Shown here: positions 1 through 4,639 of the stretch, one piece after another
Layout: each line of letters starts with the position of its first letter
How positions within the stretch are numbered: position 1 is the stretch's first letter
Source of the DNA: JAFGKM01 sp964408175
Lineage (GTDB): Bacteria; Ratteibacteria; UBA8468; B48-G9; JAFGKM01
Reading direction: 5' to 3'
NCBI GenBank assembly: GCA_964408175.1
Contig: CAYOYL010000183.1
Coordinates: forward strand, 1-6,232
Length of the DNA stretch: 6,232 nucleotides
Notes under the pieces: model-generated
Database searches by the model: none
What the model saw: only the letters and a program-made list of their open reading frames with translations
Told to the model about the DNA's origin: nothing
Position numbers and translations under genes: made by a program

Positions 1-1
1 T

Positions 2-409
2 ATCTATTCCGAGCCGGTCCCGAAAGGCCGCCCGAAAGTAGGAATGCGGGGCCGACATCCGGTTGTCTATACTCCGGAGAAAACCCGCAAGGCAGAACGG
101 AACTTTTTAGCACAAGCCATCCCATATAAGCCCGATACGCCACTACAATCAAATTTAAGCATAGAAATCAAGTTTTACCATGCTATACCATTGTCCAAGC
201 CGAAGAAGTGGAAGGCAGAGGCAAGGGAAGGCGGGCAGATAAGACCTGCAACACGGCCGGACATAGATAACGAGGCGAAGCTGGTATTGGACGCTCTTAA
301 TACGGTCTTCTTCGCAGACGACAGGCAGATAGTGGAGTTACATTTAGAGAAGTGGTACAGCGCCAGGCCCAGGACAGAAGTAACTATAAAGGAATTAAAT
401 GAAAATTGA
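2..409 (+). CDS. rusA: RusA-type Holliday junction resolvase, 5' end missing
   Basis: Partial gene entering from the left edge; the frame is open from base 2 and ends at TGA 407-409, giving about 135 visible residues against a usual family length of roughly 120-140, so only a few N-terminal residues are lost. RusA-family enzymes are dimeric, metal-dependent endonucleases that cut four-way DNA junctions; in phages they resolve recombination and replication intermediates before packaging. Seen here: the N-terminal EPVPKGRPK segment followed by VVYTPEKTRKAE, and the acidic catalytic block RPDIDNEAKLVLDALN then FADDRQIVELHLEKWY, with the aspartates of PDID, the lysine after NEA and the DD pair matching the family's active-site positions. 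An internal ATG at 44 exists, but starting there would remove the conserved PVPKGRP segment, so the true start is upstream of the window. Identification is secure; the exact start is not visible. Confidence 0.93.
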   Translation: MYSEPVPKGRPKVGMRGRHPVVYTPEKTRKAERNFLAQAIPYKPDTPLQSNLSIEIKFYHAIPLSKPKKWKAEAREGGQIRPATRPDIDNEAKLVLDALNTVFFADDRQIVELHLEKWYSARPRTEVTIKELNEN

Positions 410-605
410 CCTTGATATACTTGAAGCGATTTTCGGGATACTTGAGGTTATCCCGCAAGAACAAATGAAACAAATATTAGGATGTTTTGGTGATGTAGCA
501 AGCGGAAACCATAAATACGGGACGATTGAGTTATCAATAGCGCCGGACAAGAACGGTAAGCCGGTGGTAGCGAGGGTCAAACAAATAAAGCATTTTGAAA
601 AATAG
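399..605 (+). CDS. Small protein of unknown function (68 residues) overlapping rusA
   Basis: Starts with ATG 399 inside the last codons of the resolvase gene (11-base overlap) and ends at TAG 603-605. A good ribosome site, AAAGGA at 388-393, sits 5-6 bases upstream, so the start is well supported and translation is probably coupled to rusA. The protein has an amphipathic, helix-prone first half (LDILEAIFGILEVIPQEQM) and a second half with a beta-rich GTIELSIAP and a basic tail. The pattern 'GTIELSI...GKPV' followed by a charged strand is faintly like short DUF2292-type phage and bacterial proteins (a GxVxIxIxDGxVxxI strand pair), but the resemblance is too weak for a name. No signal peptide, membrane segment or cysteine pair suggests export; a cytoplasmic accessory protein is the plain reading. 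Real gene likely; function unknown. Confidence 0.72.
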   Translation: MKIDLDILEAIFGILEVIPQEQMKQILGCFGDVASGNHKYGTIELSIAPDKNGKPVVARVKQIKHFEK

Positions 606-613
606 GGGAGGTG
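605..613 (+). promoter_or_regulatory. Strong ribosome binding site that fixes a GTG start
   Basis: GGGGAGGTG lies 6-7 bases before GTG 620. Another in-frame GTG at 611 lies inside the site itself and cannot use it, so 620 is the likely start. The site overlaps the stop codon of the preceding gene by one base. Confidence 0.6.
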
Positions 614-619
614 AGCAAC

Positions 620-739
620 GTGAGTAAGACAGCAAGAGGTAAGCGCGATGGCACGGGTCCATACAAGGGCTCATACCAGCGTAAGAATAGCAGTGTAGGC
701 AGACGCAGAGCCGCCGGACAGAAATGCCCGAAGCGGTAA
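620..739 (+). CDS. Very small basic protein (39 residues), GTG start
   Basis: GTG 620 to TAA 737-739. The strong ribosome site just upstream and the tight packing after the previous stop make it a convincing gene despite its size. The product is highly positive: 11 Arg/Lys with only one acidic residue, including GKRDGTGPYKGSYQRKN and GRRRAAGQKCPKR. Glycine and arginine are abundant, aliphatic residues are almost absent, so it is probably mostly disordered and may bind nucleic acid; this is inference from composition. The single cysteine near the C-terminus (QKCPKR) cannot by itself make a metal site. The DGTGPYKGS-then-GRRRAAG-then-CP pattern feels like a recurring small phage/metagenomic family, but I cannot name it and have not searched. 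It is not a ribosomal protein I recognise, although its composition is similar. Confidence 0.66.
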   Translation: MSKTARGKRDGTGPYKGSYQRKNSSVGRRRAAGQKCPKR

Positions 740-841
740 CTAATACAGGGGAGATTTATGGGGTCTCCCCGTTTCCTCATCACCACCTGAAGCCCAGACG
801 TGATGACACAACTACCGGCACACCGCCGGAAAGGGGTCATT
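740..841 (+). other. Gene-free spacer with three successive inverted repeats
   Basis: About 100 bases between the 39-residue gene and the sigma-like gene hold no convincing coding sequence. Three perfect arms follow each other without overlap: GGGGAGA/TCTCCCC (748-754/764-770), TCATCAC/GTGATGA (777-783/800-806, 16-base loop) and CCGGC/GCCGG (815-819/825-829, 5-base loop). The last ends just before the ribosome site of the next gene (AAAGGGG, 830-836, with ATG at 842). It could be a folded leader, an attenuator, or a small RNA; no known riboswitch or RNA family is recognised. Confidence 0.4.
748..770 (+). terminator. Possible terminator-like hairpin after the 39-residue gene
   Basis: GGGGAGA (748-754) is perfectly complementary to TCTCCCC (764-770) with a 9-base loop, starting nine bases after the preceding stop codon. 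The stem is short and GC-rich but the following bases, GTTTCCTC, are only a poor T-tract, so intrinsic termination would be weak; an attenuator or simple mRNA end-protecting hairpin is equally possible. Confidence 0.33.
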
Positions 842-1141
842 ATGTTCAGGGCAACCGACCAGCAGCTCCAAGAAATTCTCACCACCGCAAGGAAACTATC
901 ACGCCATTACAGTACCAAGTTCCCCGAAGTAGATTATGACGAGTTTTATTCTATTGCGCAGGTAGCAATAGCTGAAGCATTGAAAACCTACCGACCACGC
1001 AAAGGCACTCTCAACCTATGGACAAGCCAGTATATCTATGCCCGTTTTCACGATTACTGTACCCGGCAATACAAAAAACAAAAGCAAATTATCGTAAAAG
1101 TGGAGATTTTGCGTATGTCTATACAGAGGCCAGAAACATGA
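842..1141 (+). CDS. Sigma-70 region-2-like protein, short (99 residues)
   Basis: ATG 842 is chosen because AAAGGGG lies 5-6 bases upstream; an in-frame ATG at 800 would extend it by 14 residues through a spacer full of inverted repeats and has no ribosome site. Residues about 31-80 read DYDEFYSIAQVAIAEALKTY, then RPRKGTLNLWTSQYIYARFH and DYCTRQYKKQK, which fits the sigma-70 region 2.1-2.4 layout (acidic/helical 'DEFxxxAxxAxxEAxxxYxPxKG' followed by an aromatic 'xxYIxARxxDY' helix) that binds core RNA polymerase and the -10 element. Complete sigma factors also carry region 4 for -35 recognition; none is seen here. Either this is a stand-alone region-2 phage regulator or the C-terminal part is out of frame: after the A6 run at 1073-1078 the next frame stays open to 1344. 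The TGA stop overlaps the next start (ATGA). Sigma relationship is fairly clear; regulatory role (late-gene switching) is inferred. Confidence 0.62.
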   Translation: MFRATDQQLQEILTTARKLSRHYSTKFPEVDYDEFYSIAQVAIAEALKTYRPRKGTLNLWTSQYIYARFHDYCTRQYKKQKQIIVKVEILRMSIQRPET

Positions 1142-1344
1142 GAGAAAAAAAGAGAACATTCCGGGAATGGAGAGATGAGGCGATGATACAGGCGGTAGCA
1201 GGGGAAAAGAATACTGCAAAATGGAACGCCTCTCTCATAGCTATTGACCCGCTCTATCATTCTGCTGAAGAAATTGACTCGGAGATTTTTTTTGACTTCG
1301 CAAAAGGTCAAAAGTACGAAAGACTTATCAGAATAAATGTTTGA
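1138..1344 (+). CDS. Unknown protein (68 residues) coupled to the sigma-like gene, possibly its out-of-frame C-terminus
   Basis: ATG 1138 overlaps the preceding TGA in an ATGA junction, the usual arrangement for stop-restart coupling; the stop is TGA 1342-1344. The protein begins with a basic stretch (MREKKRTFREWRDEA) and has a later acidic/aromatic half (YHSAEEIDSEIFFDFAKGQK then YERLIRINV). No motif is recognised: there is no LTxREREV-like region-4 signature and no obvious helix-turn-helix. The same frame is open upstream from at least 1018 and would fuse naturally onto the sigma-like protein if one base were gained or lost near the A6 run (1073-1078), giving a protein of about 165-170 residues, typical of a small phage sigma-like factor. 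A T8 run at 1286-1293 is another possible slip point. Both readings, separate gene or broken second half, remain open. Confidence 0.45.
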   Translation: MREKKRTFREWRDEAMIQAVAGEKNTAKWNASLIAIDPLYHSAEEIDSEIFFDFAKGQKYERLIRINV

Positions 1345-1354
1345 AAGTGTAAAA

Positions 1355-1480
1355 ATGGACTATAAACCAAAGAAAATTAGCGAAGCCACGATACAAGCAG
1401 AGTTTTATCATCAATGTAAATTATCTGGAATCCTTTGTGCACTTGAGTATAGTTCAGCGTATCGATTGTGTTATCCATGA
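1355..1480 (+). pseudogene. PD-(D/E)XK nuclease, N-terminal part (frame broken)
   Basis: ATG 1355 lies ten bases after the preceding stop, with only a weak ribosome site. The first ~31 codons read MDYKPKKISEATIQAEFYHQ then CKLSGILCALEYS, the usual opening of small phage/bacterial Holliday-resolvase-like nucleases (conserved glutamate in SEAxIQAExY, then a 'GI...LEY' strand). The frame then degenerates (SSAYRLCYP) and stops at TGA 1478-1480, while the following catalytic segment continues in the +1 frame. The join falls at about 1446-1456; removing one T from AGTTCAG would give LEYSQRIDCVI and restore the domain. Such enzymes cut structured DNA with a divalent metal. As written, no single product containing the active site and N-terminus is encoded, so it is called broken; a sequencing indel is equally plausible. 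Confidence 0.6.
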
Positions 1481-1661
1481 CGGGAAAGAAATAAAAATTA
1501 TTATAGAGGTCAAGACAGTGGTTAAGAAAAAAAGAAAAACACTTACAGATGAGATCCTTTTTCATAGGCAAACAAGAAAATTTAGCAGGAATTCGGGATG
1601 GTGCAGCCGCTGGTGGTGCAGAAGAAGACAAAGCAGATTATTGCAGGCCACCAGAGACTGA
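1437..1661 (+). pseudogene. PD-(D/E)XK nuclease, catalytic part (frame broken, tail lost)
   Basis: In the third frame the bases from about 1452 encode VQRIDCVIHDGKEIK then IIIEVKTVV. This is the catalytic core of the PD-(D/E)XK fold: the aspartate of RIDCVI (codon at 1464) and the E-x-K of IIEVK (codons at 1506 and 1512) are the expected metal and catalytic residues, with the 'DG' turn between two strands. The ATG at 1437 is an incidental start within the domain; the real N-terminus is the piece beginning at 1355. After about residue 42 (KKRKTLTDEI) the translation becomes tryptophan/arginine/cysteine-rich (WCSRWWCRRRQ) because it is reading the next gene out of frame, so roughly the last third of the nuclease, normally a helix-strand segment with a 'Q...Y...G.P' pattern, is not present in any frame. 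This suggests deletion across the nuclease/methyltransferase boundary as well as a frameshift. Confidence 0.58.
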
Positions 1662-2692
1662 AGGCGTTAAAAGAGCTGGGGATAGCAAAAACGACGGTAG
1701 TTTTCATTGAGGTTGATGATACCCGGGCGAAACTGCTTAACCTGGCTCTTAACCGGATATCCGGGTCGTGGGATGAGGAGAAACTTGCGGAGATTCTGGC
1801 TGACTTGGATAAGGTCCCAGATATAGATTTATCGTTAACAGGATTTCTTGATAAGGAGATAGACAATTTAGTGGAGTCTATGGAAGTGAATATACCGGAG
1901 AATTTTGACCTGGCAAAAGAGGTGAAAAAGGCGAGCGTCAAGGTAAAGACCCGCCCGGGTGATTTGTATGAACTCGGGCCCCACAGACTTCTATGTGGGG
2001 ACAGCACGAAAAAGGAGGACATGCAGAAGCTGATGGGTGAGGAAAAAGCGGATTTTTGTTTTACCGACCCGCCTTATATTCTTGAATACTTACGTGGTAA
2101 GTATAAAGGTACGTTAGGGTTTGGGTATAAGACGAACAGAAGGTACCTCACCACAGAATCAGCTCCGGAGTTTGACGACTGGCTTTCCAAAATCCATCTT
2201 GTGGCAAAGCGGCAGTTTAACATCATTGTGTTTGAAAACTGGAAGAATACTGTCAAACTCTGGCAGGCAATGGAGAAGTACTGGAAGGTCAAGAATATGC
2301 TCATCTGGCATTTAACGAACAGATGCCAGGGGTTTGCAGGAAAGAGTTTTTTCTCAAAGTACGATATAGCTCTTTTTGCCAGCAGTCAGGCAAAGGTGGA
2401 GTTAAATATGGCTAAAGAAGAGGAGCCGATAGAAAATGAATATCTGGTGGCGTTATATGCTATCGGAGGTGGTAAGCCGTATTTTGATACCCAGTCTATG
2501 AAAGGGAAATATTTTGCGTCAGACCACATTGATTTCAAGGCGTCAGACGCGACAAGTTCCGGGCAGTCAATCATCTTCGGGACCAAGCCCATAGAGATAT
2601 TAATTCCCTACATAAAGATACTTACCAGGAAAGGGGATATTATAGCGGAACCTTTCGGGCGGGTCAGGCTCTACCTTGATTGCCGCTCATAA
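1598..2692 (+). CDS. ParB-like domain fused to beta-class DNA methyltransferase (frame broken at both ends)
   Basis: Residues 1-90 from ATG 1598 are a ParB/sulfiredoxin-type domain lacking its first ~30 residues: MVQPLVVQKK, the signature IIAGHQRLKALKELGI (14-29), then the family tail LNLALNRISGSWDEEKLAEI. Residues ~120-354 are a SAM-dependent methyltransferase: GDLYELGPHRLLCGDS (121-136), catalytic motif IV DPPY (157-160), and EPFG (351-354), the start of SAM-binding motif I. DPPY before the FxGxG motif places it in the beta class, which methylates adenine N6 or cytosine N4; the DPPY tetrapeptide alone does not decide which. Phages use such ParB-MTase fusions to modify their own DNA; the ParB part presumably helps target recognition (inference). 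ATG 1598 lacks a ribosome site and cuts into the ParB domain, so it is not a credible native start. After EPFG the frame degenerates to RVRLYLDCRS and stops at 2690-2692; the true C-terminus follows in the next frame to 2834. Confidence 0.8.
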   Translation: MVQPLVVQKKTKQIIAGHQRLKALKELGIAKTTVVFIEVDDTRAKLLNLALNRISGSWDEEKLAEILADLDKVPDIDLSLTGFLDKEIDNLVESMEVNIPENFDLAKEVKKASVKVKTRPGDLYELGPHRLLCGDSTKKEDMQKLMGEEKADFCFTDPPYILEYLRGKYKGTLGFGYKTNRRYLTTESAPEFDDWLSKIHLVAKRQFNIIVFENWKNTVKLWQAMEKYWKVKNMLIWHLTNRCQGFAGKSFFSKYDIALFASSQAKVELNMAKEEEPIENEYLVALYAIGGGKPYFDTQSMKGKYFASDHIDFKASDATSSGQSIIFGTKPIEILIPYIKILTRKGDIIAEPFGRVRLYLDCRS

Positions 2693-2834
2693 ACTGGGAA
2701 GAAGGTGCTTTGTGATGGAGAAAACGCCATTGTACTGCGATGTGATTCTCGCACGGTGGAAGAAGTTAAGCGGGATAGAACCCAAACTGGTCAAAGGCAA
2801 AGCGAAAAAGGGAGAGAGGACTACAGGAGAGTAG
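2658..2834 (+). pseudogene. C-terminal piece of the methyltransferase, displaced by +1 frame
   Basis: From base 2658 the adjacent frame reads GGSGSTLIAAHKLGRRCFVM, then EKTPLYCDVILARWKKLSG and a basic tail ending at TAG 2832-2834. This is the canonical end of beta-class methyltransferases: SAM-binding motif I (F-G-G-S-G-S-T), the A-A-x-x-x-G-R-x-C-x-x-x-E strand-helix, and the 'YCDVILARW' helix. Joined directly to EPF of the upstream frame it yields EPFGGSGST, exactly the family consensus, so an extra G in the run 2657-2659 explains the break. No independent start with a ribosome site precedes it (an in-frame ATG at 2715 lies after the motif), so it is not a separate gene. Without this piece the methyltransferase cannot bind SAM properly. 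Confidence 0.82.
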
Positions 2835-2839
2835 GTTTA

Positions 2840-2904
2840 TTGTAGTTAACGTACATTGGTTAATAACATAACAGTAATAGTTAAACATAAGTAGGGAGGA
2901 TAAA
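2840..2904 (+). promoter_or_regulatory. Possible promoter/operator region before the packaging genes
   Basis: AT-rich gap between the methyltransferase and the terminase genes. GTTAA occurs three times on the + strand, at 2845, 2859 and 2880; the first is within the palindrome GTTAAC and TTAAC (2846-2850) pairs with GTTAA (2859-2863). TAGTTAA is repeated at 2843 and 2878. A loose -35/-10 pair, TTGTAG (2840-2845) and TAACAT (2864-2869) with an 18-base spacer, could start late transcription here. Neither box is close to consensus, so confidence is low. The purine-rich AGGGAGGA at 2893-2900 is a good ribosome site but is 19 bases from the next ATG. Confidence 0.28.
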
Positions 2905-2919
2905 GAAGTAAAAGAAAAA

Positions 2920-3411
2920 ATGGCAAAGAAGGGAAAAAGAAAAACAGAACAGCCCAGAAACATGGACGGGACATTTGCTAAGAAAAAAAATCTTCCTGCA
3001 ACCAGGATGGAAAAAAGAAAAGTTCGCCCAACAGCTATTAAACCTGGGCAAAAATTAAATCCAACTGGCAAAGGTGGGTTTCAAGACCATCCTGAACTCA
3101 GGAGCAACGGGCGGTGGAGCAAAGAGACATCTTTCAGGTATTGGCTGAGTTATTTCAAGACTCTGCCGCTGAAGGAATTCAGTCAGTATAAAAACCGCAA
3201 TCCCAATATATGTATGGCGGCGTTGGCAGCATGGGCAAGGGTAGCGAAAGCAATTGAGAAACTGGAGGAGTTTAAAGAGGTTGCCAACAGGACTGAAGGG
3301 ATGCCGACACAGAGGACGGAGTTAACAGGTAAAGAGGGAGTTCCTCTTGTTTTTGATGTTCAACTAAGGCGGATAAATGACAACAGCGACAATGATAAAA
3401 CCGCAGGTTAA
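2920..3411 (+). CDS. Probable small terminase-type / DUF5681-like phage protein
   Basis: ATG 2920 to TGA/TAA-terminated frame at 3411, 163 residues. No other in-frame start lies between the good ribosome site AGGGAGGA (2893-2900) and this ATG, which leaves an unusually long 19-base spacing, or use of the weak AAAGAA nearer by. The first ~45 residues are lysine-rich and disordered (MAKKGKRKTEQPRNMDGTFA). The core reads PGQKLNPTGKGGFQDHPELR then SNGRWSKETSFRYWLSYFKT and ends EVANRTEGMPTQRTELTGKE, which resembles the 'GNPxG...F..NPE.R..GG..K' opening and the 'D/NRTEGKPxQ' ending of DUF5681-like phage proteins. Position immediately before, and overlapping by 35 bases, the large terminase gene makes a small terminase or packaging-initiation role likely: such subunits recognise the viral pac/cos DNA and hand it to the large subunit. 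The role is inferred from position plus family resemblance. Confidence 0.68.
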   Translation: MAKKGKRKTEQPRNMDGTFAKKKNLPATRMEKRKVRPTAIKPGQKLNPTGKGGFQDHPELRSNGRWSKETSFRYWLSYFKTLPLKEFSQYKNRNPNICMAALAAWARVAKAIEKLEEFKEVANRTEGMPTQRTELTGKEGVPLVFDVQLRRINDNSDNDKTAG

Positions 3412-4627
3412 TATTGAGGCTACTAACAAGCAGAGGGAATTTATAGAGTCTCAAGCAAAGCGGAAAGTAGTTCGTGCAGGCAGACGGAGTGGAAAAACGG
3501 TAGGAGCGGCTATACTTGCGGTGAAAGAATTTAGCAAAGGGATACGTGTGTTATATGCAGCTCCGACACAAGAGCAGACTGAACGGTTCTGGCATACGGT
3601 TAAGATTTTATTACAGGGACTGTTGGAGGCTGGACTTTTGACGAAAAACGAGACATTGAAAACTATTGAACGTGAGGGGACTGAACAACGGGTAAAGGCA
3701 AAAACAGCGTGGAATAGCGATACTTTACGCGGAGATTATTGCGATTTGCTGATATTAGATGAGATGCAGTTAATTGATGAAACGGCCTGGACAGAAGTAG
3801 GGCAGCCGATGCTGATTGATAATGATGGAGATGCGGTACTGATATATACCCCACCCTCACGCAACAGCCGAAGCGTGAGCAAGGCCCGAGATAAAAAGTT
3901 TGTTTCTAACCTATTTAAACGTGCTGAAAAAGACAAGTCTGGCCGGTGGCAAGTATTCCATTTTACCAGCCACGATAATCCTTTTGTTTCAACATCGGCA
4001 ATAGAGGAACTCGCAAATGATATGACTTCAGCATCCTACCGGCAGGAAATATTAGCCGAGGATATTGAGGAGATACCGGGTGCGTTATGGAAGCGTGAAT
4101 GGTTTGTTAAGCACAGGGTCGACCAAGCGCCAGAGTTATCCCGCATTATAGTTTCTATAGACCCATCTGTAACCAGCAAGGCTACCTCGGACGAGGTTGG
4201 TATTATCGGCGCAGGATTGGGGATAGACGGCAGGTATTACGTGGTGGCTGACCGGAGTGGAATAATGAGTCCGGATAAATGGGGTAATAGGGCAATAAAC
4301 TTACATCGTGACTTAACTGGAGATAGAATTGTTGCGGAAGTAAATAATGGTGGGGATTTAGTGGAAACAGTTTTGCGGACAATTGACAAGAACATCCCTT
4401 ATTCTCCAGTAACAGCCAGTCGTGGGAAGATAACTCGTGCAGAACCTATAGCGGCATTGTATGAACAAGGGAAAGTTAGTCATGTGGGTATATTTCAGGA
4501 GCTGGAAGACCAGTGTGCCGAATTTGTGCCAGGGGATAAATCCCCTGACCGGATGGATGCGTTGGTATGGGCATTAACAGAGTTAATGACAGGCAGTGGC
4601 AAACGGTACGGTGTTGATAGTGTCTAA
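3377..4627 (+). CDS. terL: Terminase large subunit (DNA-packaging ATPase/nuclease)
   Basis: 416 residues, ATG 3377 to TAA 4625-4627, overlapping the upstream gene; a purine-rich AAGGCGGA (3366-3373) just ahead serves as ribosome site. TerL is the motor that pumps genome DNA into the prohead through the portal and cuts the concatemer at start and finish. ATPase domain: Walker A AGRRSGKT (34-41), an adenine-side RVLYAAPTQEQTERFW segment (57-72), Walker B LLILDEM with catalytic D128-E129, and coupling motif IYTPPS (157-161). RNase H-like nuclease domain: IDPSVTS with D262, AEVNNGGD with E321, and PDRMDALVWAL with D391/D394. All expected catalytic residues are present and length is normal for compact terminases of the Terminase_6 type. 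The frame is uninterrupted, in contrast to the upstream 1.5 kb. The portal gene follows after 12 bases, consistent with one packaging operon. Confidence 0.95.
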   Translation: MTTATMIKPQVNIEATNKQREFIESQAKRKVVRAGRRSGKTVGAAILAVKEFSKGIRVLYAAPTQEQTERFWHTVKILLQGLLEAGLLTKNETLKTIEREGTEQRVKAKTAWNSDTLRGDYCDLLILDEMQLIDETAWTEVGQPMLIDNDGDAVLIYTPPSRNSRSVSKARDKKFVSNLFKRAEKDKSGRWQVFHFTSHDNPFVSTSAIEELANDMTSASYRQEILAEDIEEIPGALWKREWFVKHRVDQAPELSRIIVSIDPSVTSKATSDEVGIIGAGLGIDGRYYVVADRSGIMSPDKWGNRAINLHRDLTGDRIVAEVNNGGDLVETVLRTIDKNIPYSPVTASRGKITRAEPIAALYEQGKVSHVGIFQELEDQCAEFVPGDKSPDRMDALVWALTELMTGSGKRYGVDSV

Positions 4628-4639
4628 ACAGGAAATTTT

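Noticed and set aside
577..885. Minus-strand open frame of 102 codons across the small-gene and spacer region
   Set aside because: Its composition is not protein-like and it overlaps two + strand genes with good start signals.
724..939. Open frame of 71 codons on the + strand across the hairpin spacer
   Set aside because: No ribosome site at its ATG, low-complexity composition (His/Pro/Arg), and its second half overlaps the sigma-like gene in another frame.
1018..1137. ATG 1018 as the start of the unknown protein that ends at 1344
   Set aside because: It lies inside the sigma-like coding sequence without a ribosome site; the ATGA start at 1138 is better, though the open stretch is kept as evidence for a possible frame break.
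2121..2315. Open frame of 64 codons within the methyltransferase on the + strand
   Set aside because: Overlaps well-conserved methyltransferase coding sequence in a different frame; no motif.
4530..4547. Near-perfect palindrome CAGGGGAT-AA-ATCCCCTG, a candidate terminator, pac or att site
   Set aside because: It lies wholly inside the terminase gene, encodes the normal lead-in to the conserved PDRMDAL nuclease motif, and has no T-tract; the hairpin is more simply a by-product of codon choice.
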